NCBI GenBank assembly: GCA_947473475.1
Contig: CANJBZ010000010.1
Span: forward strand, 1-64,000
Source: Alphaproteobacteria bacterium
Lineage (GTDB): Bacteria; Pseudomonadota; Alphaproteobacteria; Micropepsales; Micropepsaceae
Reading direction: 5' to 3'
DNA: 64,000 nt
Part shown: positions 27,685-36,357 of the stretch, in pieces
Layout: every line of letters starts with the position of its first letter
How positions within the stretch are numbered: position 1 is the first letter of the stretch
Translations under genes and position numbers: made by a program
Notes under the pieces: model-generated
Told to the model about the DNA's origin: nothing
The model's database searches: none
Seen by the model: the letters and a program-made list of their open reading frames with translations, nothing else

Positions 27685-28122
27685 TCAGCCCGCACTGCGC
27701 GCAGGCACTTTGACGATCGCCTCGCCTTCGATCACGACCGTATCGCCCACCTTGCACACGCAATCGAAGGTGACGCGGCCTTTGGGCGCCAAAATCTCGC
27801 GAATGGTGCAGATGGCGACCACCGTGTCGCCGATTCTCACCGGCGCTTTGAAGCGGATCGTGGCGCTCAAGAAGATGGAACCGGCGCCGGGAAGCTGCGT
27901 TCCAAGGACCGTGGACAAAAAGCTTGCCGAGAGCATGCCGTGCGCGATGCGCCCGCGGAAGATCGTGGACTTGGCGTAGTCTTCGTCGAAATGGAGCGGG
28001 TTGAGATCGCCCGACACCGCCCCGAATTGCTGGATGTCGCTTTCGGTGACGGTGCGCGTATAGCTCGCGGACTGTCCGAGGGAGAGGTCTTCGAGATAAT
28101 GGCCGACAACGGCAGCGGTCAT
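27685..28122 (-). CDS. MaoC-like (R)-specific enoyl-CoA hydratase
   Basis: 145 aa hot-dog fold. VTESDIQQFGAVSGDLNPLH and FDEDYAKST and FRGRIAHGMLSASFLSTVLG include the catalytic Asp and His of the R-hydratase motif. It likely hydrates 2-enoyl-CoA, as PhaJ does, but the substrate is not fixed by sequence. I start at ATG 28122; an upstream ATG adds 18 residues without conservation. Lies between the HAD hydrolase (56 bases) and ribF (21 bases). Confidence 0.88.
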   Translation of the reverse strand: MTAAVVGHYLEDLSLGQSASYTRTVTESDIQQFGAVSGDLNPLHFDEDYAKSTIFRGRIAHGMLSASFLSTVLGTQLPGAGSIFLSATIRFKAPVRIGDTVVAICTIREILAPKGRVTFDCVCKVGDTVVIEGEAIVKVPARSAG

Positions 28123-28178
28123 GGAGAAATCCTTCCGGCAATCACGTCTCATATCGGGCGGGTGCCCCAGGGGCAAGC

Positions 28179-29039
28179 CTACCAGACCAGCGCAGGCATC
28201 GCAGCGCGCGCCGTGACGCCGCTTTTCTGAAAAAGCTCCGCGAGCGCTTCGGGATGCTGGCGCAGCTGCTCGCCATGGATGCCGCCGCCTATAAAGAGGG
28301 CATCCAGCCCCATACGCTGGGCGCCCAGAATGTCTGTCTCCATCCCATCGCCGATCATCAGCGTGCGTGCGGCGGGCGCGGTGGATCGAATCTCCGCCAG
28401 GGCGCGCTCGAAAACCGCAGGGTAAGGCTTGCCGTAATAGACGACGTCGCCGCCGAGACTCTCATAAAGCCGGGCAATCGCACCGGCGCAGTAGATCAAC
28501 TGGTTGCCGCGCTGCACCACCATGTCGGGGTTGGCGCACAGAAACGGCAGGCCGCGGGCGTGGAAATTTTCCAGCATACCGCGATAATCTTCCGGCTTTT
28601 CCGTCTCGTCGTCATAGAAGCCGGTGCAGAGAACGACCTCCGCAGAATCGGGTGGCACAAGCTTCAGATTCAGCCCGTGATAGAGCGGATTGTCCCGTGG
28701 CGGACCCAGATAAAACAGCGGCAGCGTGGCGCGGCCTTCGGTACGGCGCTGGAGATCGGCGCGCGCCGCCACGCCCGACGTGACAATCCCGTCATAGAAA
28801 TCTTTGGGCAGGCCGACCTTGTCGAACAGCCACTCGACCCCGTCGGCCAGCCGTGGCGCGTTGGTTAAAAGGATGACAGGCCCGCGTTCGGCCCGGAAGC
28901 GGCGCAGGGCATCCGCGGCCGAAAGAAACGCCTGCTTGCCATTGTGCAGGACACCCCAGACGTCACAGATGACCGCGTCGTAATGCGCGGCGATGTCCGA
29001 AAGGCCTGGGATCAGCGGCGGGGGGGCGGTGTCGTTCAT
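28179..29039 (-). CDS. HAD-superfamily hydrolase, TIGR01459 type
   Basis: 286 aa. HYDAVICDVWGVLHNGKQAF has the nucleophile Asp in DVWGVLHNG; VILLTNAPR is motif II; GKPYPAVFE carries the motif III Lys, and MIGDGMETDILGAQRMG is motif IV. This is the NagD-like class IIA HAD type with a large cap; the TIGR01459 branch is common in alphaproteobacteria and its substrate is unknown. First gene of the run to the M16 peptidases. Divergent from the B3-like metallo-beta-lactamase gene, 164 bases apart. Confidence 0.9.
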   Translation of the reverse strand: MNDTAPPPLIPGLSDIAAHYDAVICDVWGVLHNGKQAFLSAADALRRFRAERGPVILLTNAPRLADGVEWLFDKVGLPKDFYDGIVTSGVAARADLQRRTEGRATLPLFYLGPPRDNPLYHGLNLKLVPPDSAEVVLCTGFYDDETEKPEDYRGMLENFHARGLPFLCANPDMVVQRGNQLIYCAGAIARLYESLGGDVVYYGKPYPAVFERALAEIRSTAPAARTLMIGDGMETDILGAQRMGLDALFIGGGIHGEQLRQHPEALAELFQKSGVTARAAMPALVW

Positions 29040-29203
29040 GCACCCGGGATGCAGGAAGACGTTTGTCCCGTCAACCGTCCCGGCCTAACGAAGGCCGGCT
29101 CCACGCTCTGCAGCTTCTCTGGCACTGGCGGCCTGTTTGATTTGCCAAAGCTGGGCGGTACAGTCCGCCCAAGAGCCCGTTGGGGCCTTAACCGGGAGGG
29201 ACC

Positions 29204-30166
29204 ATGAACACGATCAAACGCATGATGATGCTGACGGCGGCTTCGGCTGCCGCCGCGCTGCTGCTGCAAGGTGACTTTTCAGACCGCGCATTCGCACAAG
29301 GCCAAGGGGCGGCGAACGAGCCCTATAGCAAGACGTGCCGGGTGACGCGGCCGCGCGACAATTCGATTCAGAATGAAGAACCGACCAAGGTATTCGACAA
29401 TCTGTATCTCGTCGGTCCCTGCTACGTCTCGGTGTGGCTGCTGACAACGCCGCAAGGCCACATTCTGTTCGACACGACGCAGGAGCCGTTCGTCGATCAT
29501 GTGATCGACAACATCAAGAAGGTCGGCATTAATCTGCGTGACATCAAATACATCGTCCTGAGCCACGGCCATCTCGACCATGTCGGCGGCGCGGCGAAAA
29601 TTCAGGAGCTGTCCGGCGCGCGCGTCATGGCGATGGCGCAGGATTGGGACATGATGGCCGCCATCGACGGCAAGCCGGGTAATCGCGAGAACGGCGGCAC
29701 CAATCGCATGCCGAAGAAGGACATGGTGATAAAGGAAGGCGATCATCTCGACCTCGGCGATCAGCATCTTACCTTCCACTGGACGCCGGGCCATACACCG
29801 GGCGTAACGACGACCGAAGGCATCAAGGTCTATGACAACGGCACCCCGCACACGGCCCTTCTAATGGGCGGCGGCGGGTATCGCGGCGGCTTGAAAGAGG
29901 CCGAACAATCCTTGGAAACGGCCAAGCGCGTCGCCGCGATAAAAGGCGTGGAAGTGAACCTGCAAATCCACAGCTGGGCCGAGCCGAACGGCTATCCCGG
30001 CGGCGGCGTTCTGGAACGCGCGAGACTGCTGAAGAACCGCAAGCCAGGCGAGCCGAATCTCTTCATCGATCCGAAAACCTGGAACGAACGCGCCCAAGCC
30101 GCCGTCACCGGCGCTGAACGCGCGATTGAGCGGGAAAAGGCAAAGGCCGCGGGCGGTAAGGGCTAG
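29204..30166 (+). CDS. exported metallo-beta-lactamase-fold hydrolase, subclass B3-like
   Basis: 320 aa with a signal peptide ending near DRAFAQ. KVFDNLYLVGPCYVSVWLL and PQGHILFDTTQE lead to VLSHGHLDHVGGA, the zinc motif HxHxDH; TPGHTPGV gives the next His and IHSWAEP the last. This matches the ligand set of B3 enzymes (two sites by three His and Asp-His-His). Beta-lactam hydrolysis is possible but unproven; related exported hydrolases act on lactones or unknown esters. AGGG precedes the ATG. Followed by a clear terminator, so it is monocistronic. Confidence 0.87.
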   Translation: MNTIKRMMMLTAASAAAALLLQGDFSDRAFAQGQGAANEPYSKTCRVTRPRDNSIQNEEPTKVFDNLYLVGPCYVSVWLLTTPQGHILFDTTQEPFVDHVIDNIKKVGINLRDIKYIVLSHGHLDHVGGAAKIQELSGARVMAMAQDWDMMAAIDGKPGNRENGGTNRMPKKDMVIKEGDHLDLGDQHLTFHWTPGHTPGVTTTEGIKVYDNGTPHTALLMGGGGYRGGLKEAEQSLETAKRVAAIKGVEVNLQIHSWAEPNGYPGGGVLERARLLKNRKPGEPNLFIDPKTWNERAQAAVTGAERAIEREKAKAAGGKG

Positions 30167-30190
30167 GTCGTCACACGATCTTCAATGCGA

Positions 30191-30227
30191 AAGCCGGAAA
30201 TCACATGCGGTTTCCGGCTTCTTTTTT
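30191..30227 (+). terminator. Rho-independent terminator of the B3-like gene
   Basis: AAGCCGGAAA and TTTCCGGCTT form a perfect 10-bp stem around TCACATGCGG, followed by CTTTTTT. It begins 24 bases after the stop codon. Confidence 0.95.
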
Positions 30228-30279
30228 GCGTTGCCGGCCGCCTCTTGCACGGCCACTTCAACGGTGCCGGTTTTGGATG

Positions 30280-30756
30280 TCAGTCTTCGCCACTGAGCCA
30301 ATCGATGGGATCGGGGATTGGCGCCGTAGCGAGAATATCCGCGCCCTCTTTGCGAGGGCTCGTGATCGTGATGGACACCTGTTCTCCGGTTGACACCATG
30401 AGCATCAGGGGTTTCCCGGCCTGATAGCTGTCCCACGGGCCGTATCCAGCCCAACGCAGTGTGCCTTCTCCGCGCTTAATGCCGCCATCCCTAAAGACCT
30501 CAATCGTGTAGCGAACCGGGCCCAGGTCTTGGTTTCCGTCCCAAAATTTTCCCAATCCTGAGAGTGTGCCTATCGATGTCATCTGCTGTATTCGTCCTCC
30601 CCGTGACAGCACATCGTAACGCCCTGGCGGGAAATCCATCAAGGTCAGATCGCACTCTCTAAGGCGCGACTTTTGGGGTACGGTGTCGCGGCTTTCACGC
30701 AAGACTTCGGCGAATTCGAAAAGGTGCCCCCCGATGCAGAAGGTTTGGAACGTCAT
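30280..30756 (-). CDS. hypothetical protein, 158 aa
   Basis: No family recognised. LTLMDFPPGRYDVLSRGGRI, DLGPVRYTIEVFRDGGIKRG and KPLMLMVSTGEQVSITITS look like a beta-rich cytoplasmic protein. Two starts are possible: ATG 30756, which overlaps the divergent cupin gene by 23 bases, or ATG 30639, which avoids it and gives 119 aa; neither has a strong ribosome-binding site. Base composition is less GC-rich than the core genes, as for the neighbours up to 32389, which suggests acquired DNA. Confidence 0.55.
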   Translation of the reverse strand: MTFQTFCIGGHLFEFAEVLRESRDTVPQKSRLRECDLTLMDFPPGRYDVLSRGGRIQQMTSIGTLSGLGKFWDGNQDLGPVRYTIEVFRDGGIKRGEGTLRWAGYGPWDSYQAGKPLMLMVSTGEQVSITITSPRKEGADILATAPIPDPIDWLSGED

Positions 30757-31240
30757 CGTTACCGCCGCGACGGTGGTAGCGGCAGGAGCGGCGATGCATT
30801 GCGCAAACGCTGCTGAAGCAACGCCATCTGAAGTTGGCGTTGTCACCGTGTTCGATCACACCAAATTGGACGCGCTGTTTGGTACCGCCCTTGCCAAAGG
30901 CGGGAGCGCGCCGCTGTGGGACCGTACATCGCCGTCTGGAACGACGAGCGATGTCAGCGTGCACAGCCGGGAGTCTACGAAGTCGGCGTGTCCGGCGCAG
31001 GGATGCAGCCACAAGAATTATACGGCGGTGGTGGTCGTGACGAGCGGCTCAGCAACGCTCGTTGTCGGCGGAACGGCCAAAGCCCCCGTGGCCACCGACA
31101 AATTCGGCGGCATGAAAGTGCAAGGCGGCAGCGAGCGGCGCATCGGTCAGGGCGATGTCTTCATCATGCCGCCCGACACCATCCACTGGTACCACGACGT
31201 CACGCCGCCCTTCCGCTACATCGAAGTGCCGGTGCCATAG
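30734..31240 (+). CDS. exported cupin-domain protein
   Basis: 168 aa with a signal peptide (VTAAATVVAAG-like core, cleavage near CANAAE). The C-terminal half is a small cupin barrel: VVVVTSGSATLVVGG, RRIGQGDVFIMPPDTIHWYH and RYIEVPVP. The His in TIHWYHD and preceding Glu/His would bind a metal, though the first cupin motif is weak. SACPAQGCSHKN adds two cysteines. Start chosen at ATG 30734 with AAGG upstream; this overlaps the divergent gene. Substrate unknown. Confidence 0.7.
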   Translation: MQKVWNVIVTAATVVAAGAAMHCANAAEATPSEVGVVTVFDHTKLDALFGTALAKGGSAPLWDRTSPSGTTSDVSVHSRESTKSACPAQGCSHKNYTAVVVVTSGSATLVVGGTAKAPVATDKFGGMKVQGGSERRIGQGDVFIMPPDTIHWYHDVTPPFRYIEVPVP

Positions 31241-31336
31241 GGCGCTTCACGCTTTCCGTCACAGTGGAATGATCGACCGGCCATCTGGGGCATGTCAGTT
31301 CACTTCCAATTTCATTGAGGAAAGGCAAGGAGACTC

Positions 31337-32389
31337 ATGAAAATTACGGAATTGGCGCGTGTTCTGGCACTTGTATCGGCTGCTTTGGCCGCTTTAGGCG
31401 CCAACACGAACGTAGTCGCTCAAACTGTAAAGGTAACTCCTTTAGGTTCGCACACAGGTGAGCTGTGCCAGGGCGATCGCGCATTGCTCTTTGAAGATCC
31501 AACGGGCGTCAGAATTCTCTATGACGTTGGCACCGGGGTCGCCGGCGGTAGTGACCCACGGCTTGGTGAGGTACACGTCGTGCTCCTTAGTCATGCCCAT
31601 GGCGATCACATAGGTGATCAGAAGGCCGCGGGGATCAACGCCGGTACCTGCGACCGTCCAGAAACGGTATCAGCCGCGCCTAATTCCAGTACTGTAGAAA
31701 TTGCGGCGGCAAAAAACGCCGCGATCATCGTGAGCAACACCCTCGTCGCGTTCCTGGGACCGAAAGTCCAGTCAATCCGGGGTGTTCCAACCCCTAACTG
31801 CCCTACAGAAGGTCTATCGAGAGAAACGACAGTTCCTCAGCCATCACCCTGCTTCGCGAACCTTCAGTTGGGAGGCAAAAGGAGCGTTAAACGCGCTGGG
31901 CAGACTACAGGCGTGCAGATCGCACTGGTGCGGGCCGATCACAGCAACTCGGCAGATCCAATTCTGGTCGTCGGTTCGGAAACGGCCGACCTGTCTGCGA
32001 ACGGTCTGACTGCCTACGTTGGTATGGCAAATGGCTACGTGCTGATCTTCACAAATGGCCTACGCGTGTATTTGTCCGGCGACACGGCAATTTATGGAGA
32101 CATGAAAAGCATTATCAAGGACTTCTATCGGGTCAATCTGGCCGTGATGAACATGGGGGCATTTGCGATGCAGGGCGAGGAAGCGGCTTTTGCGATCGAC
32201 GAATTGATCCAGCCTGCTGCCGTAATCCCCTCGCACGTCAACGAGGCGGCGACCAAGGGTGGCGTTGTTCTGGCAGGATCCAAGACAAAGCAGTTCATGG
32301 ACCTTGTTAAAAAGAGTCGCGTTCTTGTTCCCCGCAGTGGCCAAACAATGGAATTTAATGGTTACGCCAGGTGCGTCACCGGTTGCTAA
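31337..32389 (+). CDS. exported metallo-beta-lactamase-fold hydrolase, UPF0173-like
   Basis: 350 aa with a signal peptide (LVSAALAALGANTNVVAQ). ALLFEDPTGVRILYDVGTG leads to VLLSHAHGDHIGD (HxHxDH); YLSGDTAIYGDMK provides the bridging Asp and VIPSHVNEA the final His, the pattern of the L-ascorbate-6-phosphate lactonase/UPF0173 branch. Insert near residues 100-190 is Cys- and Pro-containing. AAGGAGA precedes the ATG. Codon choice is visibly less GC-biased than in the surrounding core genes, a sign of transfer. It is separated from the other B3-like gene by two small genes. Confidence 0.8.
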   Translation: MKITELARVLALVSAALAALGANTNVVAQTVKVTPLGSHTGELCQGDRALLFEDPTGVRILYDVGTGVAGGSDPRLGEVHVVLLSHAHGDHIGDQKAAGINAGTCDRPETVSAAPNSSTVEIAAAKNAAIIVSNTLVAFLGPKVQSIRGVPTPNCPTEGLSRETTVPQPSPCFANLQLGGKRSVKRAGQTTGVQIALVRADHSNSADPILVVGSETADLSANGLTAYVGMANGYVLIFTNGLRVYLSGDTAIYGDMKSIIKDFYRVNLAVMNMGAFAMQGEEAAFAIDELIQPAAVIPSHVNEAATKGGVVLAGSKTKQFMDLVKKSRVLVPRSGQTMEFNGYARCVTGC

Positions 32390-32403
32390 TTTTCAGCCGC
32401 CGC

Positions 32404-32470
32404 CGCGCCCCCTTCGTCGCGCTGGCGCGCGCCACTTCCCCCGTAACAACGGGGGAAGAAAGGTCGGTCC
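32404..32470. repeat. dispersed palindromic element A, intergenic copy
   Basis: Begins GCGCCCCCTTCGTCGCGCTG and contains the TTCCCCCGTAACAACGGGGG hairpin. About 57 bases match the copy in maf (6656 onward) essentially base for base, then the two diverge slightly (GGTCGGTCCCC here). Lies between convergent genes. Confidence 0.9.
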
Positions 32471-32502
32471 CCGCGCGCGACATGCACGCGGGGAGTATCA
32501 CC

Positions 32503-33645
32503 TTAGTTCTTCACCATGAAGCGTTGGACGCGTTTGCCGGTGTCGACTTCGCCTGTGTAGACGTTGCCCTGACGATCGGTGGCCACCATGTGAATCCAAT
32601 GGAAGCCGCCGCCGGAATGGCCGGCGAAGCCAAAATGGCTCAGCGTCTTGCCGCTTTGGCGGTCCACGATCCAAACCACATTGTTCATGATGTCGGACAC
32701 GTAGATGAATTTCTGATCCGGTGAGAGCGCCATGCCGCCCGTCGATCCGCGGTCCAGCGTTTCCGGCGCCACCGTGAACTCTTTCACGAACTTACCGGCC
32801 TTGGTGTAGACCTGAATGCGGTCGGCCTGACGGTCGGCGGCGTACACGAACCCGTCCTTCGACACGGTCAGCGTGAGATGGCCGAGGAATTCCTTCGCCG
32901 GCGGGGCTTTGGGATCGTATTTCGCCTTCTCGTCGAATTGAATGTCCTTGAGCGGTTTCCCGTAAGCGCCCCACCCGCGTTTGAACTTCATGGTGTCCAT
33001 GTCGAACACCAGCACACGCCCTTTCAGATAGGAATCGCTGACGAACAGCTCGCGCGCGTCTTCGTCGAACTCGCCGCCTTCGATGCGGCCCACGATCATC
33101 GGCGTTTCCGCAGGGTATGCGCCCGGCTTCGGCTGGCCTGCATCGGGCGTGCGCTCCAGGGCACCGAGGAGTTTTCCCTCCTTGGTGTATTTGCGCATCG
33201 TGTCGGAGCCGATCCAGATATTGCCGCCCTTGTCGGCGAGGATCAGATGCCCATCCACTTTATCGGCCTGATTCCAATGGCGCAGCAGATTGCCCTGCAT
33301 GTCGAAGGCGAGAATGCCTTCCGGCTTCAGACAGCACATCGCCGTCGGCGGATTCAGCGAGGCGTAATTTTCCGTCACCTCCGGCCGCTTGAAGATCGGA
33401 TCGTTGTCGTAATCGCCGGGGCGATTCAGCACCCAGATGACGTCGTCCTTATCGACCGCCAGACCGGTGATCCCTTGAAACGTCCATTTGTTGGGGAGCG
33501 GCAGCTTCGGCCAAGCGCCGTCATAGGTGAACGTCGGTACCTTGTCCCCCTCCGCCGAGTTTGCCACGTGGCCGAAAGCAACCAGCGCCCCCACGGCTGC
33601 GGTCAACGCCAGCGGTTTTGCCCAAAACTTCAAATATGCGCGCAT
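32503..33645 (-). CDS. secreted NHL-repeat beta-propeller, divergent copy 4
   Basis: 380 aa with signal peptide (PLALTAAVGALVAFGHVANS). FTYDGAWPKLPLPNKWTFQG, TGLAVDKDDVIWVLNRPGDY, the Cys pair in TAMCCLKPEGI, FKRGWGAYGKP and GNVYTGEVDTGKRVQRF tie it to copies 1-3. It is the most divergent: NHR is replaced by KGR, EHG by GHL, and NPVHC by FLGHLTL. So the putative metal histidines are only partly kept. GGGGAGGG lies before ATG 33645, which fixes the start. Alone between two other exported-enzyme genes. Confidence 0.82.
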   Translation of the reverse strand: MRAYLKFWAKPLALTAAVGALVAFGHVANSAEGDKVPTFTYDGAWPKLPLPNKWTFQGITGLAVDKDDVIWVLNRPGDYDNDPIFKRPEVTENYASLNPPTAMCCLKPEGILAFDMQGNLLRHWNQADKVDGHLILADKGGNIWIGSDTMRKYTKEGKLLGALERTPDAGQPKPGAYPAETPMIVGRIEGGEFDEDARELFVSDSYLKGRVLVFDMDTMKFKRGWGAYGKPLKDIQFDEKAKYDPKAPPAKEFLGHLTLTVSKDGFVYAADRQADRIQVYTKAGKFVKEFTVAPETLDRGSTGGMALSPDQKFIYVSDIMNNVVWIVDRQSGKTLSHFGFAGHSGGGFHWIHMVATDRQGNVYTGEVDTGKRVQRFMVKN

Positions 33646-33871
33646 GTAAAATCCCTCCCCTCGCCCAGCTGAGGGCGTTTGACACAGTTTGCAATTCGGC
33701 GCTCCGAACGGCAATACGCCCCGTTCACGTATTTGGGGCCATCCGCTCGGAAGGTACAGAACCGGTTGGTTTTGGCACGCGAGTGTAAGCCAGCTCTGCG
33801 CTTGACTTCAAAACACCCCGGCCTGAACTTGGACCAAACGGGAGGAGCGGCGCGAAGGCGCCGGAGGGATC

Positions 33872-34948
33872 ATGACCAATCGCCGGAACTTTTTGATGGG
33901 GGCCGCAGCCGCGGCGGGTGCAGGTGTTTTCGCTAGGGATTTCGGTATTCCGCGGGCGCTGGCGCAAGGCGCGCAAGGTGGAGGCCGCAAGCAGATCACA
34001 GTGGCCGGCAAGCGCGTAAAGGTCATCGACATTCACGGTCATTTGGTGATTCCGCAGTCCGAGGCGCTGCTCGCTGGTTCGAACGTGAAAGGCGATTATC
34101 CGCGCAATCAGATCATGGGGCCCGATCGCCTCGCCCGCATGGATGCGCGCGGCATCGACATGCAGGTCATCAGCATCAACCAATATTGGTGGTACGCGGC
34201 GGACCGGGATTTGGCGGCGAAGATTGTGCGGACGCATGACGAAGGCGTGTCCGCCTGGGTCAAGGCCAATTCCGAGCGCTTTGTCGGCCTGACCTCGCCC
34301 GCGCTGCAGCACCCCGATCTGGCCGCCGAACAGTTGGATTATGCGGTGAAGACGCTGGGCCTGAAGGGCGCCTCCATCGGCGGCAATGTGATGGGCGAAT
34401 TCCCGTCGAGCCCGAAATTCGACCCGTTCTGGAAGAAGGCCGAAGAGCTGCAAGTGCCGATCTTCATGCACCCGTCCAATGCGGATTTCCTGGTGCAGGA
34501 CAAGATTTTCGAAGGGCGCGGCGATCTCGGCAACATCGTCGGCAATCCGTTCGAGACGGCGCTGTTCCTGACCAAGCTGATTTTCGACGGCGTGTTCGAT
34601 CGCTTCCCGCGGCTGAAGGTCGTCGGTGCGCACGGCGCGGGCTATTTGCCGTCCTATTTCGGACGCACGGATGTCACCTGCGATGTTCGGCCGAACGCCA
34701 AATGCGCCAACACGAAAAAGCCCATGAACTATCTGCGGACCAACATCGTCGCCGATTCCATGGTGTTCTCGGACGAAGGCTTGCGGCATCTGGTGGCCGA
34801 ATGCGGCGCCAGCAACGTCGTTTACGGTTCGGACATGCCCTTCAACTGGCCGGATACGATTCCGATCGTCGTCGATGCCAAATGGATGAGCAACGAAGAC
34901 AAGGAAGCCATCCTCGGCGGCAATTTGGTCCGCATATTGAAGATTTAG
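33872..34948 (+). CDS. Tat-exported amidohydrolase family protein
   Basis: 358 aa. Twin-arginine signal TNRRNFLMGAAAAAGAGVFA. VIDIHGHLVIP gives the HxH metal pair; FMHPSN, VVGAHGAGYLPSYFGR and YGSDMPF supply the further His and Asp of the amidohydrolase_2 family (ACMSD and related decarboxylases/hydrolases). Likely a periplasmic metal-dependent decarboxylase or hydrolase on a small carboxylic acid; substrate unknown. GGAGGG lies before the ATG. The neighbouring NHL gene and two metallo-hydrolases are also exported. Confidence 0.88.
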   Translation: MTNRRNFLMGAAAAAGAGVFARDFGIPRALAQGAQGGGRKQITVAGKRVKVIDIHGHLVIPQSEALLAGSNVKGDYPRNQIMGPDRLARMDARGIDMQVISINQYWWYAADRDLAAKIVRTHDEGVSAWVKANSERFVGLTSPALQHPDLAAEQLDYAVKTLGLKGASIGGNVMGEFPSSPKFDPFWKKAEELQVPIFMHPSNADFLVQDKIFEGRGDLGNIVGNPFETALFLTKLIFDGVFDRFPRLKVVGAHGAGYLPSYFGRTDVTCDVRPNAKCANTKKPMNYLRTNIVADSMVFSDEGLRHLVAECGASNVVYGSDMPFNWPDTIPIVVDAKWMSNEDKEAILGGNLVRILKI

Positions 34949-34956
34949 GCCATCAT

Positions 34957-34987
34957 ACCCTCCCTCAAGGGGTGGGTGGGGTTTTGT
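34957..34987 (+). terminator. possible terminator built from a repeat fragment
   Basis: ACCCTCC and GGTGGGT pair around CTCAAGG, followed by GGGGTTTTGTTT. The left half (CCCTCCCTCAAGGGG) is the same as the arm of element B in maf, so a decayed repeat copy seems to serve here, between two convergent genes. Confidence 0.5.
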
Positions 34988-36235
34988 TTAACTCGCCAAC
35001 CTGCGTGACGCTGCCGGCAACACCGCGACGTTCGACGGTGGCGTGGCGCGCGCATCGGCCATTTCGTTGACTTCGCGAACTGGTTTGGGGGCACCGAACA
35101 AATAGCCCTGTCCGAAATCGATATTGAATTCCAGAAGCTGCACGACGGTCTTTTCGCTTTCCACACGCTCCACGATCAAATTGAGACCGCTGCGGAACAG
35201 CAGGTCCTTAATGTCCTCCGCGGCAACCACAGCGTTGGCCTGCTTCATGCCGGACAGCAACGTCTCCGCGCGCACCTTGAAGAACTGGAATCCGAGCCGG
35301 CGCAGACGCACGAAATCGACATCGAGCTTGGTTACCTGGTCAACCGACAGCCGGAAGCCGAGATTGGCCAGATAGCGGAGGTTGGATTCTTCGGTCTCAC
35401 CCGCGCTCAGCACCGATTCTTGCGCAAATTCGAAAATGATGTGCCCCGCCAGATCGCGGTGATGATGCATGAAGTCCAGGAACTGCGGGAAGAATTCCGG
35501 ATCGGAGAGCGTCGGCGCGGAAATGTTGCAGAAGACGGCAAGTTCCTTCTGCTTCTGCGTCAGGCGGCGAACGATCTGCACGCAGCGGAGCAGCAGCAGA
35601 TTATCGACCACCGACATGAGCCCCGCGGGCGCGGCAACCTTGATGAACTGCTCGGGCATGATGACGGTGCCGTCGTCCGAGCGCAGGCGAGAGAGAGCCT
35701 CATAAAACCGCACCTTACGCTGCGGCAATCCCACGATCGGCTGCAAATAAAGATCGACGCGGTTTTCTTCCAGCGAGCGGCGGATGATGTCCAGCATTGG
35801 CGGATCGGCATTCGGCGGTGTGTGCCCAACCGGTTTGCGCAAAATGGGCATAGACTGCTGTTTTGCTCGCGCCGCGGTGGTGGTAGCAAACTCGCGGATC
35901 AGGGTCTCGATGCCACGCAGATCGCCGGTGATTTTCTTCTCGCGCATATCGCTTTTCTTGGCGATGGCGAGTGTGGCTTCGGCCATGTGGCGCTTGGTTT
36001 CGTTCAGCGCCGCTGTCACGGCATCGTTGGCAGCGCGCAAATCCTCAAGGCCATATTCAAATTCCCGCAGCTTGCGGGACCGGGCACGCGAGCGGCGAAC
36101 CGCCACGGCCAGCAGAAGGAAAGCCGCAACGCCTAGCGCGAGCATGCCCAAATCGGGCGCAAAAAGCTGATGCACCAGCCAGCCGAAGACGGTGTTCACC
36201 CACACCGATATTTGGTCCGCGGAAATACCCGTCAC
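34988..36235 (-). CDS. membrane EAL-domain protein, degenerate, TipF-like
   Basis: 415 aa. A membrane segment (LGMLALGVAAFLLLAVAV, residues 30-48) is followed by a coiled-coil region (about 52-110) and a C-terminal EAL domain. FYEALSRLR, FCNIS, IFEFAQ, FFKVRAE, IVERVES and GQGYLFG keep most c-di-GMP contacts, but the canonical DDFGTG is VDQVTK, so one catalytic Asp and the loop are lost. It is therefore probably a c-di-GMP binder rather than a phosphodiesterase. The layout recalls TipF, the Caulobacter flagellar positioning factor, but no flagellar genes are near. Starts at GTG 36235. Confidence 0.85.
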   Translation of the reverse strand: MTGISADQISVWVNTVFGWLVHQLFAPDLGMLALGVAAFLLLAVAVRRSRARSRKLREFEYGLEDLRAANDAVTAALNETKRHMAEATLAIAKKSDMREKKITGDLRGIETLIREFATTTAARAKQQSMPILRKPVGHTPPNADPPMLDIIRRSLEENRVDLYLQPIVGLPQRKVRFYEALSRLRSDDGTVIMPEQFIKVAAPAGLMSVVDNLLLLRCVQIVRRLTQKQKELAVFCNISAPTLSDPEFFPQFLDFMHHHRDLAGHIIFEFAQESVLSAGETEESNLRYLANLGFRLSVDQVTKLDVDFVRLRRLGFQFFKVRAETLLSGMKQANAVVAAEDIKDLLFRSGLNLIVERVESEKTVVQLLEFNIDFGQGYLFGAPKPVREVNEMADARATPPSNVAVLPAASRRLAS

Positions 36236-36357
36236 GAAACGCGCGCCTGGAAAAGTGTCTCAGGGCCGATCCTAGGCGTGAGCGGATTTCACAAAGGTTA
36301 ACCCGAACGGAAGATTAATGGATTGCGCCGTAACGCGAGGTCCCGGTTAACGAATTG

